NCBI RefSeq assembly: GCF_040515995.1
Contig: NZ_CP159485.1
Coordinates: 434,001-498,000, forward strand
Source of the DNA: Proteinivorax hydrogeniformans
GTDB lineage: Bacteria > Bacillota > Proteinivoracia > Proteinivoracales > Proteinivoracaceae
Direction of reading: 5' to 3'
Length of the DNA: 64,000 nt
Shown here: positions 45,794 through 55,319 of the stretch, in pieces
How positions within the stretch are numbered: the first letter of the stretch is position 1
How the letters are laid out: each line of letters begins with the position of its first letter
The notes under the pieces: model-generated
Seen by the model: the letters and a program-made list of their open reading frames with translations, nothing else
Told to the model about the DNA's origin: nothing
Database searches by the model: none
Made by a program: the position numbers and the translations under genes

Positions 45794-46327
45794 ATGAATT
45801 TAAAGGGAAGTAAGACAGAAAAGAATCTATGGGAAGCTTTTGCGGGAGAATCTCAGGCTAGGAATAAATACGAGTACTGGGCTAAAGCAGCTAAAAAAGA
45901 AGGATACGAGCAAATTTCAGGCCTGTTTTCCGAGACTGCTGACAATGAAAAAGCTCATGCAAAGCAAATCTTTAAATATCTAAATGGAATCACCACCACA
46001 ACAGACCACCTAAAAGCAGCGGCTGAAGGTGAAAACTATGAGTGGACCACTATGTATGCAGAGTTTGAAAAAACAGCAAGAGAAGAAGGATTTGAAAAAA
46101 TTGCCGATTTCTTTAGAGAAGTTGCAGAAGTGGAAGAAGAACACGAAAAACGTTATAGACACTTATTAAATATGGTAGAAGAGGGTAAAGTATTTAAGAG
46201 AGAAGAAAAAATCGAGTGGAAATGTAGAAACTGTGGCTATGTTCACACAGGAACTACTCCTCCTGAACTTTGCCCAGCATGTTTCCACAGCAAAGCACAC
46301 TATGAGGAGCTTTGCAGAAACTACTAA
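45794..46327 (+). CDS. rbr: Rubrerythrin
   Basis: A 177-residue non-haem iron peroxidase that reduces hydrogen peroxide in anaerobes. The ferritin-like domain has diiron ligands in [30 protein letters not shown] and [14 protein letters not shown]; the C-terminal rubredoxin domain has [10 protein letters not shown] and [13 protein letters not shown] (four Cys). RBS GGAGAGG precedes the ATG. It is followed after 15 bp by a rubredoxin-like gene, a likely electron donor. Confidence 0.95.
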   Translation: MNLKGSKTEKNLWEAFAGESQARNKYEYWAKAAKKEGYEQISGLFSETADNEKAHAKQIFKYLNGITTTTDHLKAAAEGENYEWTTMYAEFEKTAREEGFEKIADFFREVAEVEEEHEKRYRHLLNMVEEGKVFKREEKIEWKCRNCGYVHTGTTPPELCPACFHSKAHYEELCRNY

Positions 46328-46342
46328 AGGAGGACATAATAA

Positions 46343-46672
46343 ATGTATAAATGCACTGTTTGTAACTACCTAAATACAGAAGATGAAGCCCCAGAAAAAT
46401 GTCCCAAATGTGGAGCGCCACAAGAAAAGTTTGAAAAGCTAAAAAAGGAACACGTAGATAAAATAACCAGAAGCCGTCAAACAAACTACCTTTTAAAAGA
46501 TTTAATCACATCCATGGAAACAATAAATGACATAGCAGATCAAGGCATCGACGATGACCTAGACCCAGGCTGTAGAAAATTATTCACTGAAGCCAAAGAA
46601 AGCGCAGAATTCTTGCGCCAAACTGCTATGGCGGAGATTGAGAATCATATAGGTAAGGGTAAGTGGGGCTAA
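46343..46672 (+). CDS. Rubredoxin-domain protein with helical tail
   Basis: A 109-residue protein: an N-terminal rubredoxin-type iron site (YKCTVCNYL...PEKCPKCGAPQEKFEKL) followed by about 70 helical residues (NYLLKDLITSMETINDIADQ). It overlaps functionally with rubrerythrin and is the second gene of its operon, so it probably passes electrons to it or binds it. RBS AAAGGAGG precedes the ATG. Confidence 0.85.
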   Translation: MYKCTVCNYLNTEDEAPEKCPKCGAPQEKFEKLKKEHVDKITRSRQTNYLLKDLITSMETINDIADQGIDDDLDPGCRKLFTEAKESAEFLRQTAMAEIENHIGKGKWG

Positions 46673-46688
46673 CACAGCCGAGCGGCTG

Positions 46689-47035
46689 CTTATAAGCACC
46701 TATCTTCGTTGTTGCAAAAAAAATCCCAGACTCCTCACGTATTACATATACGCTGCGGGCCTGGGATTTTTTAGCGCCTAGAATCTAGGCACTTCTAAGC
46801 AGCCTTGGTGGGGTCGATAAGCGCCTGACTTCGTTGTTGCAATTAGCGCCCCAGACCAGTCACGTATTATATATACGCTCCCGCCCTGCGTCGCAAATTG
46901 CGCCTAGAATCTAGGCACTTCTAAGCAGCCTTGGTGGGGTCGAATAAGCGCCTGCCTTCGTTGTTGACAAAAAATCCCAGACTCCTCACGTATTACATAT
47001 ACGTTGTGGGTCTGGGGTTTTTTAACGCCCTAGAA
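46689..47035. repeat. Second tandem array of the structured repeat (period 125-126 bp)
   Basis: CACGTATTA-N-ATATACG recurs at 46736, 46861 and 46987. Each core is enclosed by a stem of different sequence: AAAAAATCCCAG (46718-46729)/CTGGGATTTTTT (46761-46772); GCAATTAGCG (46839-46848)/CGCAAATTGC (46892-46901); AAAAAATCCCAGAC (46969-46982)/GTCTGGGGTTTTTT (47010-47023). Between cores lies GCGCCTAGAATCTAGGCACT, then TCTAAGCAGCCTTGG, and ATAAGCGCCTGMCTTCGTTG. The complement of the 12.2-13.26 kb array shares the core and the GCGCC..GAATCT...TTCTtAGC segment. The remaining gap to 47189 has only a CCCC/GGGG hairpin near 47056-47085. Confidence 0.88.
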
Positions 47036-47189
47036 CTTTTCTATTCCCCTCGCTACAGGCCCCCTACTCTTCGGGGGTGTTTTGGTATTTCAAACTAATA
47101 ATAAATACTTAATGTGGTTTAGGAAGGATAACGTCGGTTTTGGTCGAATATATATTTAATTAGCAAAATATAGATAAAGGAGTGGGAGG

Positions 47190-48371
47190 ATGAAGGAGAA
47201 AATGTTGGATATGCAAGAAACTATTGCTCAGTGGCGTCGATACTTTCATCAGTATCCTGGCGTGGGGTTTGATGTGGAAGAAACATCAACAAGGATTGAG
47301 CAAGAGTTAGATAAAATGGGTATAACAAATCGAAAAAGATTTGCATCTACGGGGATTGCAGCACTGATTGAGGGAAATAGTGGCTGCGATAAAACTGTGG
47401 CATTGCGCGCTGATATAGATGGACTACCCATTCAACAAATTAATGATGTCCCCTATAAATCCAAGATAGATGGCAGGATGCACGCTTGCGGTCATGATGC
47501 TCATATAGCTATGGCTTTAGGGGTGGCAAAATATTTTACTGAGCACAAAGAAGAGCTAGACGGCAATTTGCTACTTATTTTCCAGCCAGGTGAGGAAGGG
47601 TACGGAGGAGCTCAAGCTATGTTAGATGACGGCTTGTATGAAGAATATCCTTTTGAAACAGTGTTTGGCTGCCATGTTGGCTCTATCTTCCCTGATGTTA
47701 AGTACAACAAAATCGGTCTAAGTGCAAAGCCTACTATGGCTGCGGCAGTTGAGTTTTCATTAGATATCTATGGAAAAGGGGGGCACGGAGCTGTTCCTCA
47801 AGAAACTGTGGATCCTGTGGTGGTATCAGCTCATGTAATCACTGCTTTGCAAACAATTAAAAGTAGAAGACTAGCTCCCACGGACAACGCCATAGTAACT
47901 ATCGGGGAGATAAAGGGTGGTTCAGCCCCTAATATAATCCCTGATAAAGTCACGCTAAGAGGAACTGCCAGATATTTGACAGATGATATAGGAAAATGTA
48001 TTTATAGCAGCATAGATGAAATTGCTAAAGGGGTTACAGCCGCATTTGGTGGTAGGCATAATTTGACCTTTAAAGACCCATATCCACCAGTAAAAAATGA
48101 CGATGAATTAGTAAAGTGGGCTAAAGAGGAACTATCTGAAGTAACAGAGTCCGATCAGATTGTGGAAATAGAAAAACCTAGCATGGGCGGAGAGGACGTA
48201 GCAGTATTTTTGCGCAAAGCACCGGGGATATTCTTTTTCTTAGGGACAAATAATAACACCGAAAAAACAAGCTACCCTCACCACCATCACAAGTTTGATA
48301 TAGATGATAGTTTGCTGTGGAAGGGCACTAATGTGTTTGTAAATCTCATAAAAAAATACTATAAAAGGTGA
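47190..48371 (+). CDS. M20 family amidohydrolase/peptidase
   Basis: A 393-residue zinc amidohydrolase of the M20D (HipO/AbgB/N-acetyl-diaminopimelate deacetylase) type. The metal site MHACGHDAHIAMAL (about 97-110), FQPGEEGYGGAQAML with catalytic Glu, and a dimerisation lid (FSLDIYGKGGHGAVPQETVD) are present, and the late Glu in MGGEDVAVFL. It hydrolyses N-acyl amino acids or small peptides; the substrate is uncertain. RBS AAAGGAGTGGGAGG precedes the ATG. Confidence 0.92.
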   Translation: MKEKMLDMQETIAQWRRYFHQYPGVGFDVEETSTRIEQELDKMGITNRKRFASTGIAALIEGNSGCDKTVALRADIDGLPIQQINDVPYKSKIDGRMHACGHDAHIAMALGVAKYFTEHKEELDGNLLLIFQPGEEGYGGAQAMLDDGLYEEYPFETVFGCHVGSIFPDVKYNKIGLSAKPTMAAAVEFSLDIYGKGGHGAVPQETVDPVVVSAHVITALQTIKSRRLAPTDNAIVTIGEIKGGSAPNIIPDKVTLRGTARYLTDDIGKCIYSSIDEIAKGVTAAFGGRHNLTFKDPYPPVKNDDELVKWAKEELSEVTESDQIVEIEKPSMGGEDVAVFLRKAPGIFFFLGTNNNTEKTSYPHHHHKFDIDDSLLWKGTNVFVNLIKKYYKR

Positions 48372-48519
48372 AACTTTTTGATAGGTTAAAACGTCTATAA
48401 CATTAGAGGGGTATTTTTCTTGTAGATGTTATTTTGGGGAAAGTTAAGGGGATAAGGATAACAAATTAAAACGCTAGCTAGAGGGTGTAACTTAAAGATA
48501 TGAGAGGGGAGAGGGGAAA

Positions 48520-49287
48520 GTGAAGACTACTCCTATTCTTGGGGTCATTTCAATAGCCATTATAATAGTTATTTTGGCAACTAACTTAGGCAATTCAAAA
48601 CTAGAACCAACAAAACCTGAGTTTTTGCAGGTAAAAACCTCCCTTGATAGATATGGATCGGAGGAAGTAATTCACGTTTGCATAAAAAACAAAAGCGATG
48701 ATGAGATTTTGTTTGGGGATAATTTTTTAGGGTTAAATATGTTTGTGCGAAAATCATCAGGACTTTGGGAGCGTTATTATCCAGACATAGATATTAAACT
48801 TGTGTCTTTGTCGTTAAAACCAGGAGAAGTAGCAAACTTGGAAATTCGTTGCTCTGGCATGGATCCTGGGGAGTATAAGTTGACCTTTGAAGGGTGGGAA
48901 AAGGAAAACTTTAATGAACTAATCACAGCACAAGTAAATTTAATTATAACTCCCTATCCTAAAATAAAAGTAAAGAGCGATAAAACAGAGGTTAGACCAC
49001 GGGAGAGCCTTAGTTTGACTGTTATTAACGATCGCTTACACGACATAACGTTTTCTGATAGCACATTGGGAATGAAAGTATATATTAAAGATGACGATGA
49101 ATGGATGCAAATACCATCTCCTTTATACAGTGATGGTATAGAGTTAACCTTAAGTCCAGGGCAGATATATGAGCTTGACATACCACCTCTTAGGGCAAGT
49201 GGGAGGTATAGATTTATGTTTTATGGCGTTGACTCAGAAGATGCTGTGATAACAGGTGAAAAAGAAATTACTGTTATCAGAAGATAA
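48520..49287 (+). CDS. Membrane-anchored protein with two Ig-like repeats
   Basis: A 255-residue protein with an N-terminal signal anchor (about 5-24) and two tandem beta-sandwich repeats at about 38-140 and 150-250. The repeats align with each other: FGDNFLGLNMFVRKSSGLWE...LSLKPGEVANLEI against FSDSTLGMKVYIKDDDEWMQ...LTLSPGQIYELDI, each ending in GEYKLTFEG/GRYRFMFYG. This looks like internal duplication of an immunoglobulin-like domain. Extracytoplasmic; function unknown. GTG start with GGGGAGAGGGG upstream. Confidence 0.75.
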   Translation: MKTTPILGVISIAIIIVILATNLGNSKLEPTKPEFLQVKTSLDRYGSEEVIHVCIKNKSDDEILFGDNFLGLNMFVRKSSGLWERYYPDIDIKLVSLSLKPGEVANLEIRCSGMDPGEYKLTFEGWEKENFNELITAQVNLIITPYPKIKVKSDKTEVRPRESLSLTVINDRLHDITFSDSTLGMKVYIKDDDEWMQIPSPLYSDGIELTLSPGQIYELDIPPLRASGRYRFMFYGVDSEDAVITGEKEITVIRR

Positions 49288-49291
49288 TAAG

Positions 49292-49340
49292 AAAAAGGGT
49301 TGTCTTCTTAAGAAAATACTCTTAAGAGACAACCCTTTTT
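49292..49340. terminator. Bidirectional terminator
   Basis: AAAAAGGGTTGTCT..CTTAAG / CTTAAGAGACAACCCTTTTT, a long stem between convergent genes, overlapping the stop codon of the DUF441 gene. Confidence 0.9.
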
Positions 49341-49800
49341 AGTTAAAAAAGCGGTTTACTATACTAAATATAAATGCCAAAATCCCGCTGGCTACTAACG
49401 GCCCTACAGCAACACCTTGAAAAAAAGAAACCCCGATTATCGTTCCGCCTATTAGGGCAGGGACTAAGTCAGGACGAGTATCCATCATGTTAACACCTTC
49501 TCTAGCTAAGTAAGTGGCGAAGCAACCCATCAACAAAGCGGTGATTCCAACTGGAGTTTTTATGTTGGAATAAATCTCAGAAATAGAAACCTTTCCAGAG
49601 GCAAAGGGTGCCAAAATTGCTGCAGTTAAAAAAATTATCGACCATTTAAGACCTTGCTCATCTAACCATTCGATGGCGCTATTAAGCCGGAGTAGTTTTA
49701 GAACTAGCAATATGGCAACTGCATAAGCAACTGACTGATTCTGGGTAAAAACTGCCAATGCCATGATGGCAATTAAAATAAGCATTCCTTCTCCAAACAT
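49339..49800 (-). CDS. DUF441 family membrane protein
   Basis: A 153-residue protein with about four helices, matching DUF441 (Bacillus YtwI-like): KTPVGITALLMGCFATYLAR, then RPDLVPALIGGTIIGVSFFQ and GVAVGPLVASGILA. The ATG at 49800 is 8 nt after AGGAGG; the GTG two codons upstream is too close. It lies 13 bp downstream of queT and is probably cotranscribed. Function unknown. Confidence 0.88.
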   Translation of the reverse strand: MFGEGMLILIAIMALAVFTQNQSVAYAVAILLVLKLLRLNSAIEWLDEQGLKWSIIFLTAAILAPFASGKVSISEIYSNIKTPVGITALLMGCFATYLAREGVNMMDTRPDLVPALIGGTIIGVSFFQGVAVGPLVASGILAFIFSIVNRFFN

Positions 49801-49813
49801 TAACACAGCCTCC

Positions 49814-50284
49814 TTATTGCCAATTTTTAATGCGTCGTTTTAATACAGCTATAAGCGGCACACCCAGTCCCAATATAATGATGGCTTGGCTTATAAATAT
49901 GGACAAAACAGTAGGCAAAAAAGGAACCGCGAAGGCGTAATACAAAATCATCGGAATAAATATAGCGTTTAGCACGATAGGGAATGAGTATGCAAGTTTA
50001 GAACCTCTAAAATAGTAGGTTAGTATCGCTGCAACTAGTGTAATTAGGCTTCCACCAACTATATCAAGTATATGGGCTCCAGCAAAAATGTTTGCCAATA
50101 AACAACCTATAAAAACTCCTAGGATTGATTGAGGCATAATTATAGGCAGCACAGTAAGAGCTTCGGCGACTCTAAATTGTATCGGACCCATAGTAAACTG
50201 AGCAAAAGGAGCTGTTAGCACTATGTATAAAGCAGCTACCATGCCTCCTAACGCCAAACCTCTAGGTGAAAAAATATCTTTCAT
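49814..50284 (-). CDS. queT: QueT family ECF transporter S component
   Basis: A 156-residue, five- to six-helix membrane protein with GGMVAALYIVLTAPFAQFTM and the FRVAEALTVLPIIMP motif typical of QueT, the proposed S component for import of queuosine precursors through the shared ECF module. It heads a two-gene unit with the DUF441 gene. Homologues often follow a preQ1 riboswitch; none is seen here. Instead a perfect 34-bp palindrome lies 31 bp before the start. Confidence 0.88.
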   Translation of the reverse strand: MKDIFSPRGLALGGMVAALYIVLTAPFAQFTMGPIQFRVAEALTVLPIIMPQSILGVFIGCLLANIFAGAHILDIVGGSLITLVAAILTYYFRGSKLAYSFPIVLNAIFIPMILYYAFAVPFLPTVLSIFISQAIIILGLGVPLIAVLKRRIKNWQ

Positions 50285-50314
50285 AGCTTAACCTCCAAAA
50301 ATATATAATTGCAT

Positions 50315-50348
50315 AAATTAACACCATTTAATTAAATGGTGTTAATTT
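50315..50348. promoter_or_regulatory. Perfect 34-bp palindrome before queT
   Basis: AAATTAACACCATTTAA is followed directly by its exact complement (centre between 50331 and 50332). It is in the leader of the queT unit. A TAAAAT-type -10 lies upstream. It could be an operator or a leader hairpin; as an RNA on the plus strand it would resemble a terminator, but no plus-strand gene precedes it. Confidence 0.6.
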
Positions 50349-50402
50349 TTTTGTGCTATGTTATTTTACCACATTTTGATGAACGTTACACCTAAAAAAA
50401 CT

Positions 50403-51386
50403 TTAGGTGTTTGAAGAAAGTTCTACTACATCTTTATCTTGTAGTACATGATCATGATTAACCCATTGTCCATCAAACTTTGCAGAACCCCATACCCTAG
50501 CCTTTTCAAGGTTTGCAGCTATGTCTTTGTGAATTTGTTCTGCAAGGTCTAAGATAGTGCTTCCTTTAGGCAGTGTAAAAGGCTTTGAAAAGTCAGGATC
50601 TTTTCCTGGAGCTTTGGTATAAATTCTATTGACTTCTAGTTTTTGAAATAAAACTTCCGTCAAGTTATCCAATCCTAGAGAGTCTTTAACTGAAATCTTG
50701 TAAAAATCAGGAAAGTCATCTACAAGGTCTTGAGCAACTTCAAAGTTTTCCATAGCTTCTGGGCTATCAAACTTGTTTCCTACCCAAAGCACTTTATAGG
50801 GAAGAAGCCCTTGAACTCCAGGTGTATTACTGTGGTTTATTATTCTTTTTTCCTCAATTAGCTTTTGAATTTTGGGTATATGCTCAATGCAATCTCCGTC
50901 TGTAAAATCAACCATAATAATTAAAAGATGGGCATTTTTAATACCGCTGGCAAACTCTCCGGATATCCCTTGAGGATCGATGGGAGGAGTGTCCACTAGC
51001 TGGATAAATACGTCATGATAAGGGAGCATTCCAACTACTGGGGTAAATGTAGAAAAAGGATAAGGTTGCTCTTCTGTTTTAGCAGCGGTAAGCTTTCCCA
51101 CAAAAGCCGATTTTCCACAGTTTGGGAATCCAAGCAAAAAAACCTGGCCTGCTCCTTGTTTTTCGATAACAAAAGGACTGACTGTTTTCTTGCTACCACC
51201 TTTATCCTCACTTTTTTTCAGCTTAGATAGTTTTTTACGTAGTTCTCCCTGAATTTTTTCGGTACCTTTATGCTTAGGAATAACAGCAAGCATCTCTTCT
51301 AAATGGGCTATTTTCTCCTCTGTTGTGGTGGCCTTTTTGTAAGCCTCTTCAGCGGCATAATATTGTGGTGTTAGATTCGCGGCCAT
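50403..51386 (-). CDS. DRG/Obg-type GTPase with TGS domain
   Basis: A 327-residue GTPase: a helical N-terminus (about 1-70), a G domain with G1 LGFPNCGKSAF, G3 LVDTPPI (where most GTPases have DxxG), G4 VGNKFD, and a C-terminal TGS domain (PFTLPKGSTILDLAEQIHKD, QWVNHDHVLQDKDVVEL). DRG/Obg-like proteins bind ribosomes or RNA; the exact role is unknown. The ATG at 51386 follows GGAGG by 11 nt; the frame is open to 51407, with a TTG there that lacks a site. Confidence 0.87.
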   Translation of the reverse strand: MAANLTPQYYAAEEAYKKATTTEEKIAHLEEMLAVIPKHKGTEKIQGELRKKLSKLKKSEDKGGSKKTVSPFVIEKQGAGQVFLLGFPNCGKSAFVGKLTAAKTEEQPYPFSTFTPVVGMLPYHDVFIQLVDTPPIDPQGISGEFASGIKNAHLLIIMVDFTDGDCIEHIPKIQKLIEEKRIINHSNTPGVQGLLPYKVLWVGNKFDSPEAMENFEVAQDLVDDFPDFYKISVKDSLGLDNLTEVLFQKLEVNRIYTKAPGKDPDFSKPFTLPKGSTILDLAEQIHKDIAANLEKARVWGSAKFDGQWVNHDHVLQDKDVVELSSNT

Positions 51387-51513
51387 TTTTAATAACACCT
51401 CCGTCAATCAGGTTTGTTTAATTAAGTTATATTCAACATTACGTGAATTTTTTCCTCCTATTTTTGTCATCTTTACTTAGACGTGGATATAAACATAAGT
51501 GGGGGGATAAATA

Positions 51514-51831
51514 ATGATTAATAAAGTAGAAAGACTAGAAAGTGAACGCTATTATATTGATAACTTTAAAGACCTTAATTTAAATAAAACTTTAAAACAA
51601 GTAGTTTTAAGCGATAAGTTTCTCTGTATTTTTGCAAGGCTACTACCTTGGGAGCTGGTACTAAAATATCAGGTTCCAAGTGTGAGTACAGTAAGCTACT
51701 GTATAAAAGCAATGAAAAGTAGATTTCCAGACAAGGAAACTGCCATTAGCTGCATAAATAGCAACAAATCCTTACTAACCAGCCAAAAAAAAGGACTTAT
51801 CCAGCTGATAGAAAGGGAACACTGTTATTAA
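51514..51831 (+). CDS. Hypothetical protein, 105 residues
   Basis: A basic, mostly helical soluble protein (LPWELVLKYQVPSVSTVSYC; KSLLTSQKKGLIQLIEREH). RBS GGGGGGA about 7 nt before the ATG. Followed directly by the repeat block. No family recognised. Confidence 0.6.
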   Translation: MINKVERLESERYYIDNFKDLNLNKTLKQVVLSDKFLCIFARLLPWELVLKYQVPSVSTVSYCIKAMKSRFPDKETAISCINSNKSLLTSQKKGLIQLIEREHCY

Positions 51832-51839
51832 TATAGAAT

Positions 51840-53700
51840 ACTATAGTAACGTATAACGGTAGATGTAGACGAACAGTAGTTTAACAATAGTTGAACAGTA
51901 GTTGAACAGTAGTTGAACGATAGTTAAACCATTGTTAAACCATCGTCAAATGCTGACCCCAACGACAAAACCAAGGGACAAGGGGGACTGGTATGCAGTC
52001 CCATCGTTTTCCAATGGGACTGCCGTACCTGTCCCCTCTGTCCCGAAGATGGATAGCCCCAATTAATACCGCAACTGATGACCCCAATTGACTGTAGGGG
52101 AGCAGCACTACTGCTCCCGCACCTAACGTCCGCGGGCTAAAGCGGACAGTTACTGAGGTCCCAAACTGGTATTAAATCTAGACCCCGATGGCCCAAATGC
52201 AGGGGTCGGCCTTTTAAAATTACCTTTCTTGAACTGTAGAAAGTTAATTTTGACAGGCTGACCCCAGCCCCCACTGGTTTTATTCCCCGGGGTAGCAAAA
52301 GAAGAAGTTAGAAATTATATCTCTAGGTCAAAAATTCCAAAACCTAATTGGCCGCGAAAACGTATAAATAAGCTACATGCTGGGACTAGGATCTAAAGAT
52401 TTGAAATACTGAACTGATGCTGGGTCTGAAACCCAAAATGATGCCCCAAATGAAAAATCAAAATGGCACCTTCTCGAAGAGGTATGGGGCGACCTCAGTG
52501 TCGCCCATCAGTAGATGGCCAGCGAAAATGGCCAGGTTTAAATAGGTAGTTAAACGATAGTAAAACGATAGTTAAACCATTGTTCAACCATTGTTAAACT
52601 ATCGTTAAAAACTTTACCGTGGCCAATTAGGTTTTAGCATTTGGCAGTTAGCAGGTGGTAAAAGCAAATACTGCCAGGCAGAACAAACCGCTCTTGATAT
52701 CCTGTCCAACTAACCAACTAACCAACTAACCAACTGACTGCTGTATCTAGCACCGTCAGTTCAGGATTAGCATATATTTCCGGGTTTGTAGGGGAGCAGT
52801 ACCTGCTCCCGCACCTAACGTCCGCGCCCCAAAGCGGACAGCTACTGAGGTCCTAAACTGGTATCAAATCATGACCCCGATGGACTGTTTCTCCACATGT
52901 TCGACACCTTTAACTTTGAGTCGACGCTGAACAATAGCTGAACAATCGTTGAACCATTGTTAAACAATTGTTGAACCATCGTTAAAAACGTTACCGTGGC
53001 CAATTAAGGTTTTAGCATTTAGCAGGTAGCAGATGCTCTGCCAACGGGACTCTGACCTTAATTGTCAATTGTAAGTTGAATGGAAGCGAGCTCAAAGTCA
53101 AAGCCTTACTCACAGGGAGAAAAGACGCCGCCTTCAATCAAACCCTCCAATATATAGCAAATCCTTCAGCAGAGGAAAAACCCAAATGACAAAACCAAGG
53201 GACAAGGGGGACTGGTATGCTGTACCATCGTTTTCCAATGGGACTGCCGTACCTGTCCCCTCTGTCCCGAAGATGGATAGCCCCAATTAATACCCTAACT
53301 GATGACCCCAATTGACTGTAGGGGAGCAGTGTCTGCTCCCGCACCTAAAGTCCGCGGGCTAAAGCGGACAGCTACTGTAATCCATAACTGGTATCAAATC
53401 TAGAACCCGATGGCCCAAATGCAGGGGTCGGTCTTTTAAAATTATCTTTCTTGAACTGTAGAAAGTTAATTTTGACAGGCTGACCCCAGACCCCACAAAC
53501 CCAAATTGGCCGCGAAAACGTACTGTGTCAACCCATCAGCAATTGGCTAGCCAATATGGCAATGACCACCAAAACTTCGCTGTTACTAGGGGCATAGGAT
53601 GTTATGTTCTTTGTTACCAACTTCCGACCTCAAATTACTTATTACCACTACTCATGTAACCAATATCGTAATCTTTACCGTGGCTAATTAGTATTTAGTA
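51840..53700. repeat. Modular dispersed-repeat block
   Basis: No gene in 1.9 kb. It has 11-bp repeats of GTTGAAC/GTTAAAC type (51868-51945, 52545-52610, 52925-52990); 70-bp GGGACAAGGGGGAC hairpins (51975-52044, 53199-53268); 64-bp GGGGTCGG/CTGACCCC hairpins (52202-52265, 53424-53487); three GGGAGCAG/CTGCTCCC modules; GGCCGCGAAAACGTATAAAT; and about four copies of the 8-mer CCAACTAA (52704-52738). The modules are the same as at 28.7-30.9 and 62.2-63.6 kb but in other orders. The hairpin at 51975 pairs better (GCAGTCCCA/TGGGACTGC) than its relatives. Confidence 0.9.
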
Positions 53701-53786
53701 TCTAGTAGAAAGCAGAAAGTAGAAAGCAGATAGAATTGAAATTTGCACCACCTGTATGATAGAAAGTAATGGAGGGAGCTGGACTT

Positions 53787-55229
53787 ATGGGCTGGCTTTG
53801 GATGACTTTGTTTTTGGCTATAGTATTTATAATTAGTATAATTGTGCTACTGCAAAATCGTGATCCTTCACGAACTTTAGCGTGGATTTTAGTGCTGTTT
53901 TTTCTTCCGGGGTTGGGTATATTATTATACCTTTATCTAGGTCAAACCCATCGGAAGAAAAAGACTTTTCTTAAAAAGAGGAAATCCGATTATAAGGCTG
54001 TAAAGCAGCTGTTGCGAGGTAACATCCCTTTAACTAAACATAATGAATATGTAAAAAGTCTTTCTAACGATTCCATAGCAAAAAAGATGATCCCGTTATT
54101 TGTAAATAGCAGTCACGCGCCACTTACCACAGAAAATGACGCAGAGATTTTGCAAAACGGCTCTGCTGCCTTTTCTGAGATGCTCCGCTGCATAAAAGAG
54201 GCGAAAAGTCACGTTCATGTGGAGTTTTTTATAATAAAAGAAAGCGATATAGGAGAAGAGTTTAGACAAGCTCTTATAGACAAAGCAAAAGAAGGGATAC
54301 CCGTTAGGCTAGTCTACGACGCAGTAGGTAGTTGGAAATTAAAAAAGTCTTTTCTAAAACCTTTAGAGGATGCTGGTGTTGACGTTAGAGCTTTTTTGCC
54401 AGTTAGTTTACCTTTTTTAGGTGAAAAACTTAACTATAGAAATCATCGCAAGATTTTAGTAGTAGATGGCAAGATAGGATTTTTAGGTGGGTTAAACATA
54501 GGGGACGAGTACCTAGGTAAGGACCCTAAAAGAGGTTTTTGGAGAGATACCCATTTAAAAGTAGCGGGAGCATCGGTTTATGTATTGCAAACAATATTTC
54601 TAAGAGACTGGCAATTTGTCTCAAAGCAAGATATCGAGGTTAATAGCGTAAAATATTATCCTCCAATTGAAAAAAAGGGAAACGTGTCCATGCAGATAGT
54701 TTCAAGTGGGCCGGATTCTTACTGGACGGGTATCCAACAAGGATACTTTGCCTCTATAGCTAATGCTAAAGAAAAAGTTTATATAACCACTCCATATCTT
54801 ATCCCTGACGAAAGTATTTTGGTAGCTCTAAAAACAGCAGCTCTTGCAGGTATTGATGTTAGAATTTTAGTTCCTAGCATTCCGGATCATAAGACGGTTT
54901 TTTGGGCATCTAAATCCCACTTTCAGGATCTTTTAGATGCAGGGGTTAGGATATATCAATATGAAAAAGGGTTCGTTCATGGTAAAGTTATAATAGTTGA
55001 TGACAATTTTACCTCTATTGGCTCTGCCAACCTTGATGTCAGAAGCTTTGAACTTTCTTTTGAGGTTAACGGATTTATATATGATAAAAAGATTTGTGCC
55101 CAAGCTACAAAAGATTTTTTGGAGGATTTAGGGAATAGTAAAGAAGTAATCTTGAAAGAATATCTTAAAAGGCCTATCACAGATAAGATAAAAGAATCAC
55201 TAGCAAGGCTTTTGTCGCCCCTTTTATAG
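53787..55229 (+). CDS. cls: Cardiolipin synthase
   Basis: A 480-residue membrane phospholipase-D-family enzyme that joins two phosphatidylglycerol molecules to cardiolipin. Two N-terminal helices (about 3-22 and 32-52) are followed by two HKD motifs: HRKILVVDGKIGFLGG (about 218) and HGKVIIVDDNFTSIGSANLD (about 397). Full length. The ATG at 53787 lies 9 nt after GGAGGG; an in-frame ATG at 53769 overlaps that site and is rejected. Confidence 0.94.
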   Translation: MGWLWMTLFLAIVFIISIIVLLQNRDPSRTLAWILVLFFLPGLGILLYLYLGQTHRKKKTFLKKRKSDYKAVKQLLRGNIPLTKHNEYVKSLSNDSIAKKMIPLFVNSSHAPLTTENDAEILQNGSAAFSEMLRCIKEAKSHVHVEFFIIKESDIGEEFRQALIDKAKEGIPVRLVYDAVGSWKLKKSFLKPLEDAGVDVRAFLPVSLPFLGEKLNYRNHRKILVVDGKIGFLGGLNIGDEYLGKDPKRGFWRDTHLKVAGASVYVLQTIFLRDWQFVSKQDIEVNSVKYYPPIEKKGNVSMQIVSSGPDSYWTGIQQGYFASIANAKEKVYITTPYLIPDESILVALKTAALAGIDVRILVPSIPDHKTVFWASKSHFQDLLDAGVRIYQYEKGFVHGKVIIVDDNFTSIGSANLDVRSFELSFEVNGFIYDKKICAQATKDFLEDLGNSKEVILKEYLKRPITDKIKESLARLLSPLL

Positions 55230-55319
55230 TGATGACGAAAAAGCAAAATAGATATAATCTATGGAATTACTTGACGCAATATATTCATTTCGATTAGACT
55301 ATACTTACAATAAAAAATT

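Noticed and set aside
46689-47035. CRISPR-like array after the rubredoxin gene
   Set aside because: Only three units of 125-126 bp, with the intervening sequence also conserved.
50285-50402. preQ1 riboswitch before queT
   Set aside because: No C-rich pseudoknot-type aptamer sequence is visible; only the palindrome is present.
55271-55305. metK promoter TTGACG...TATACT
   Set aside because: The two boxes are 23 bp apart, too far for a standard sigma-A promoter; another arrangement must exist.
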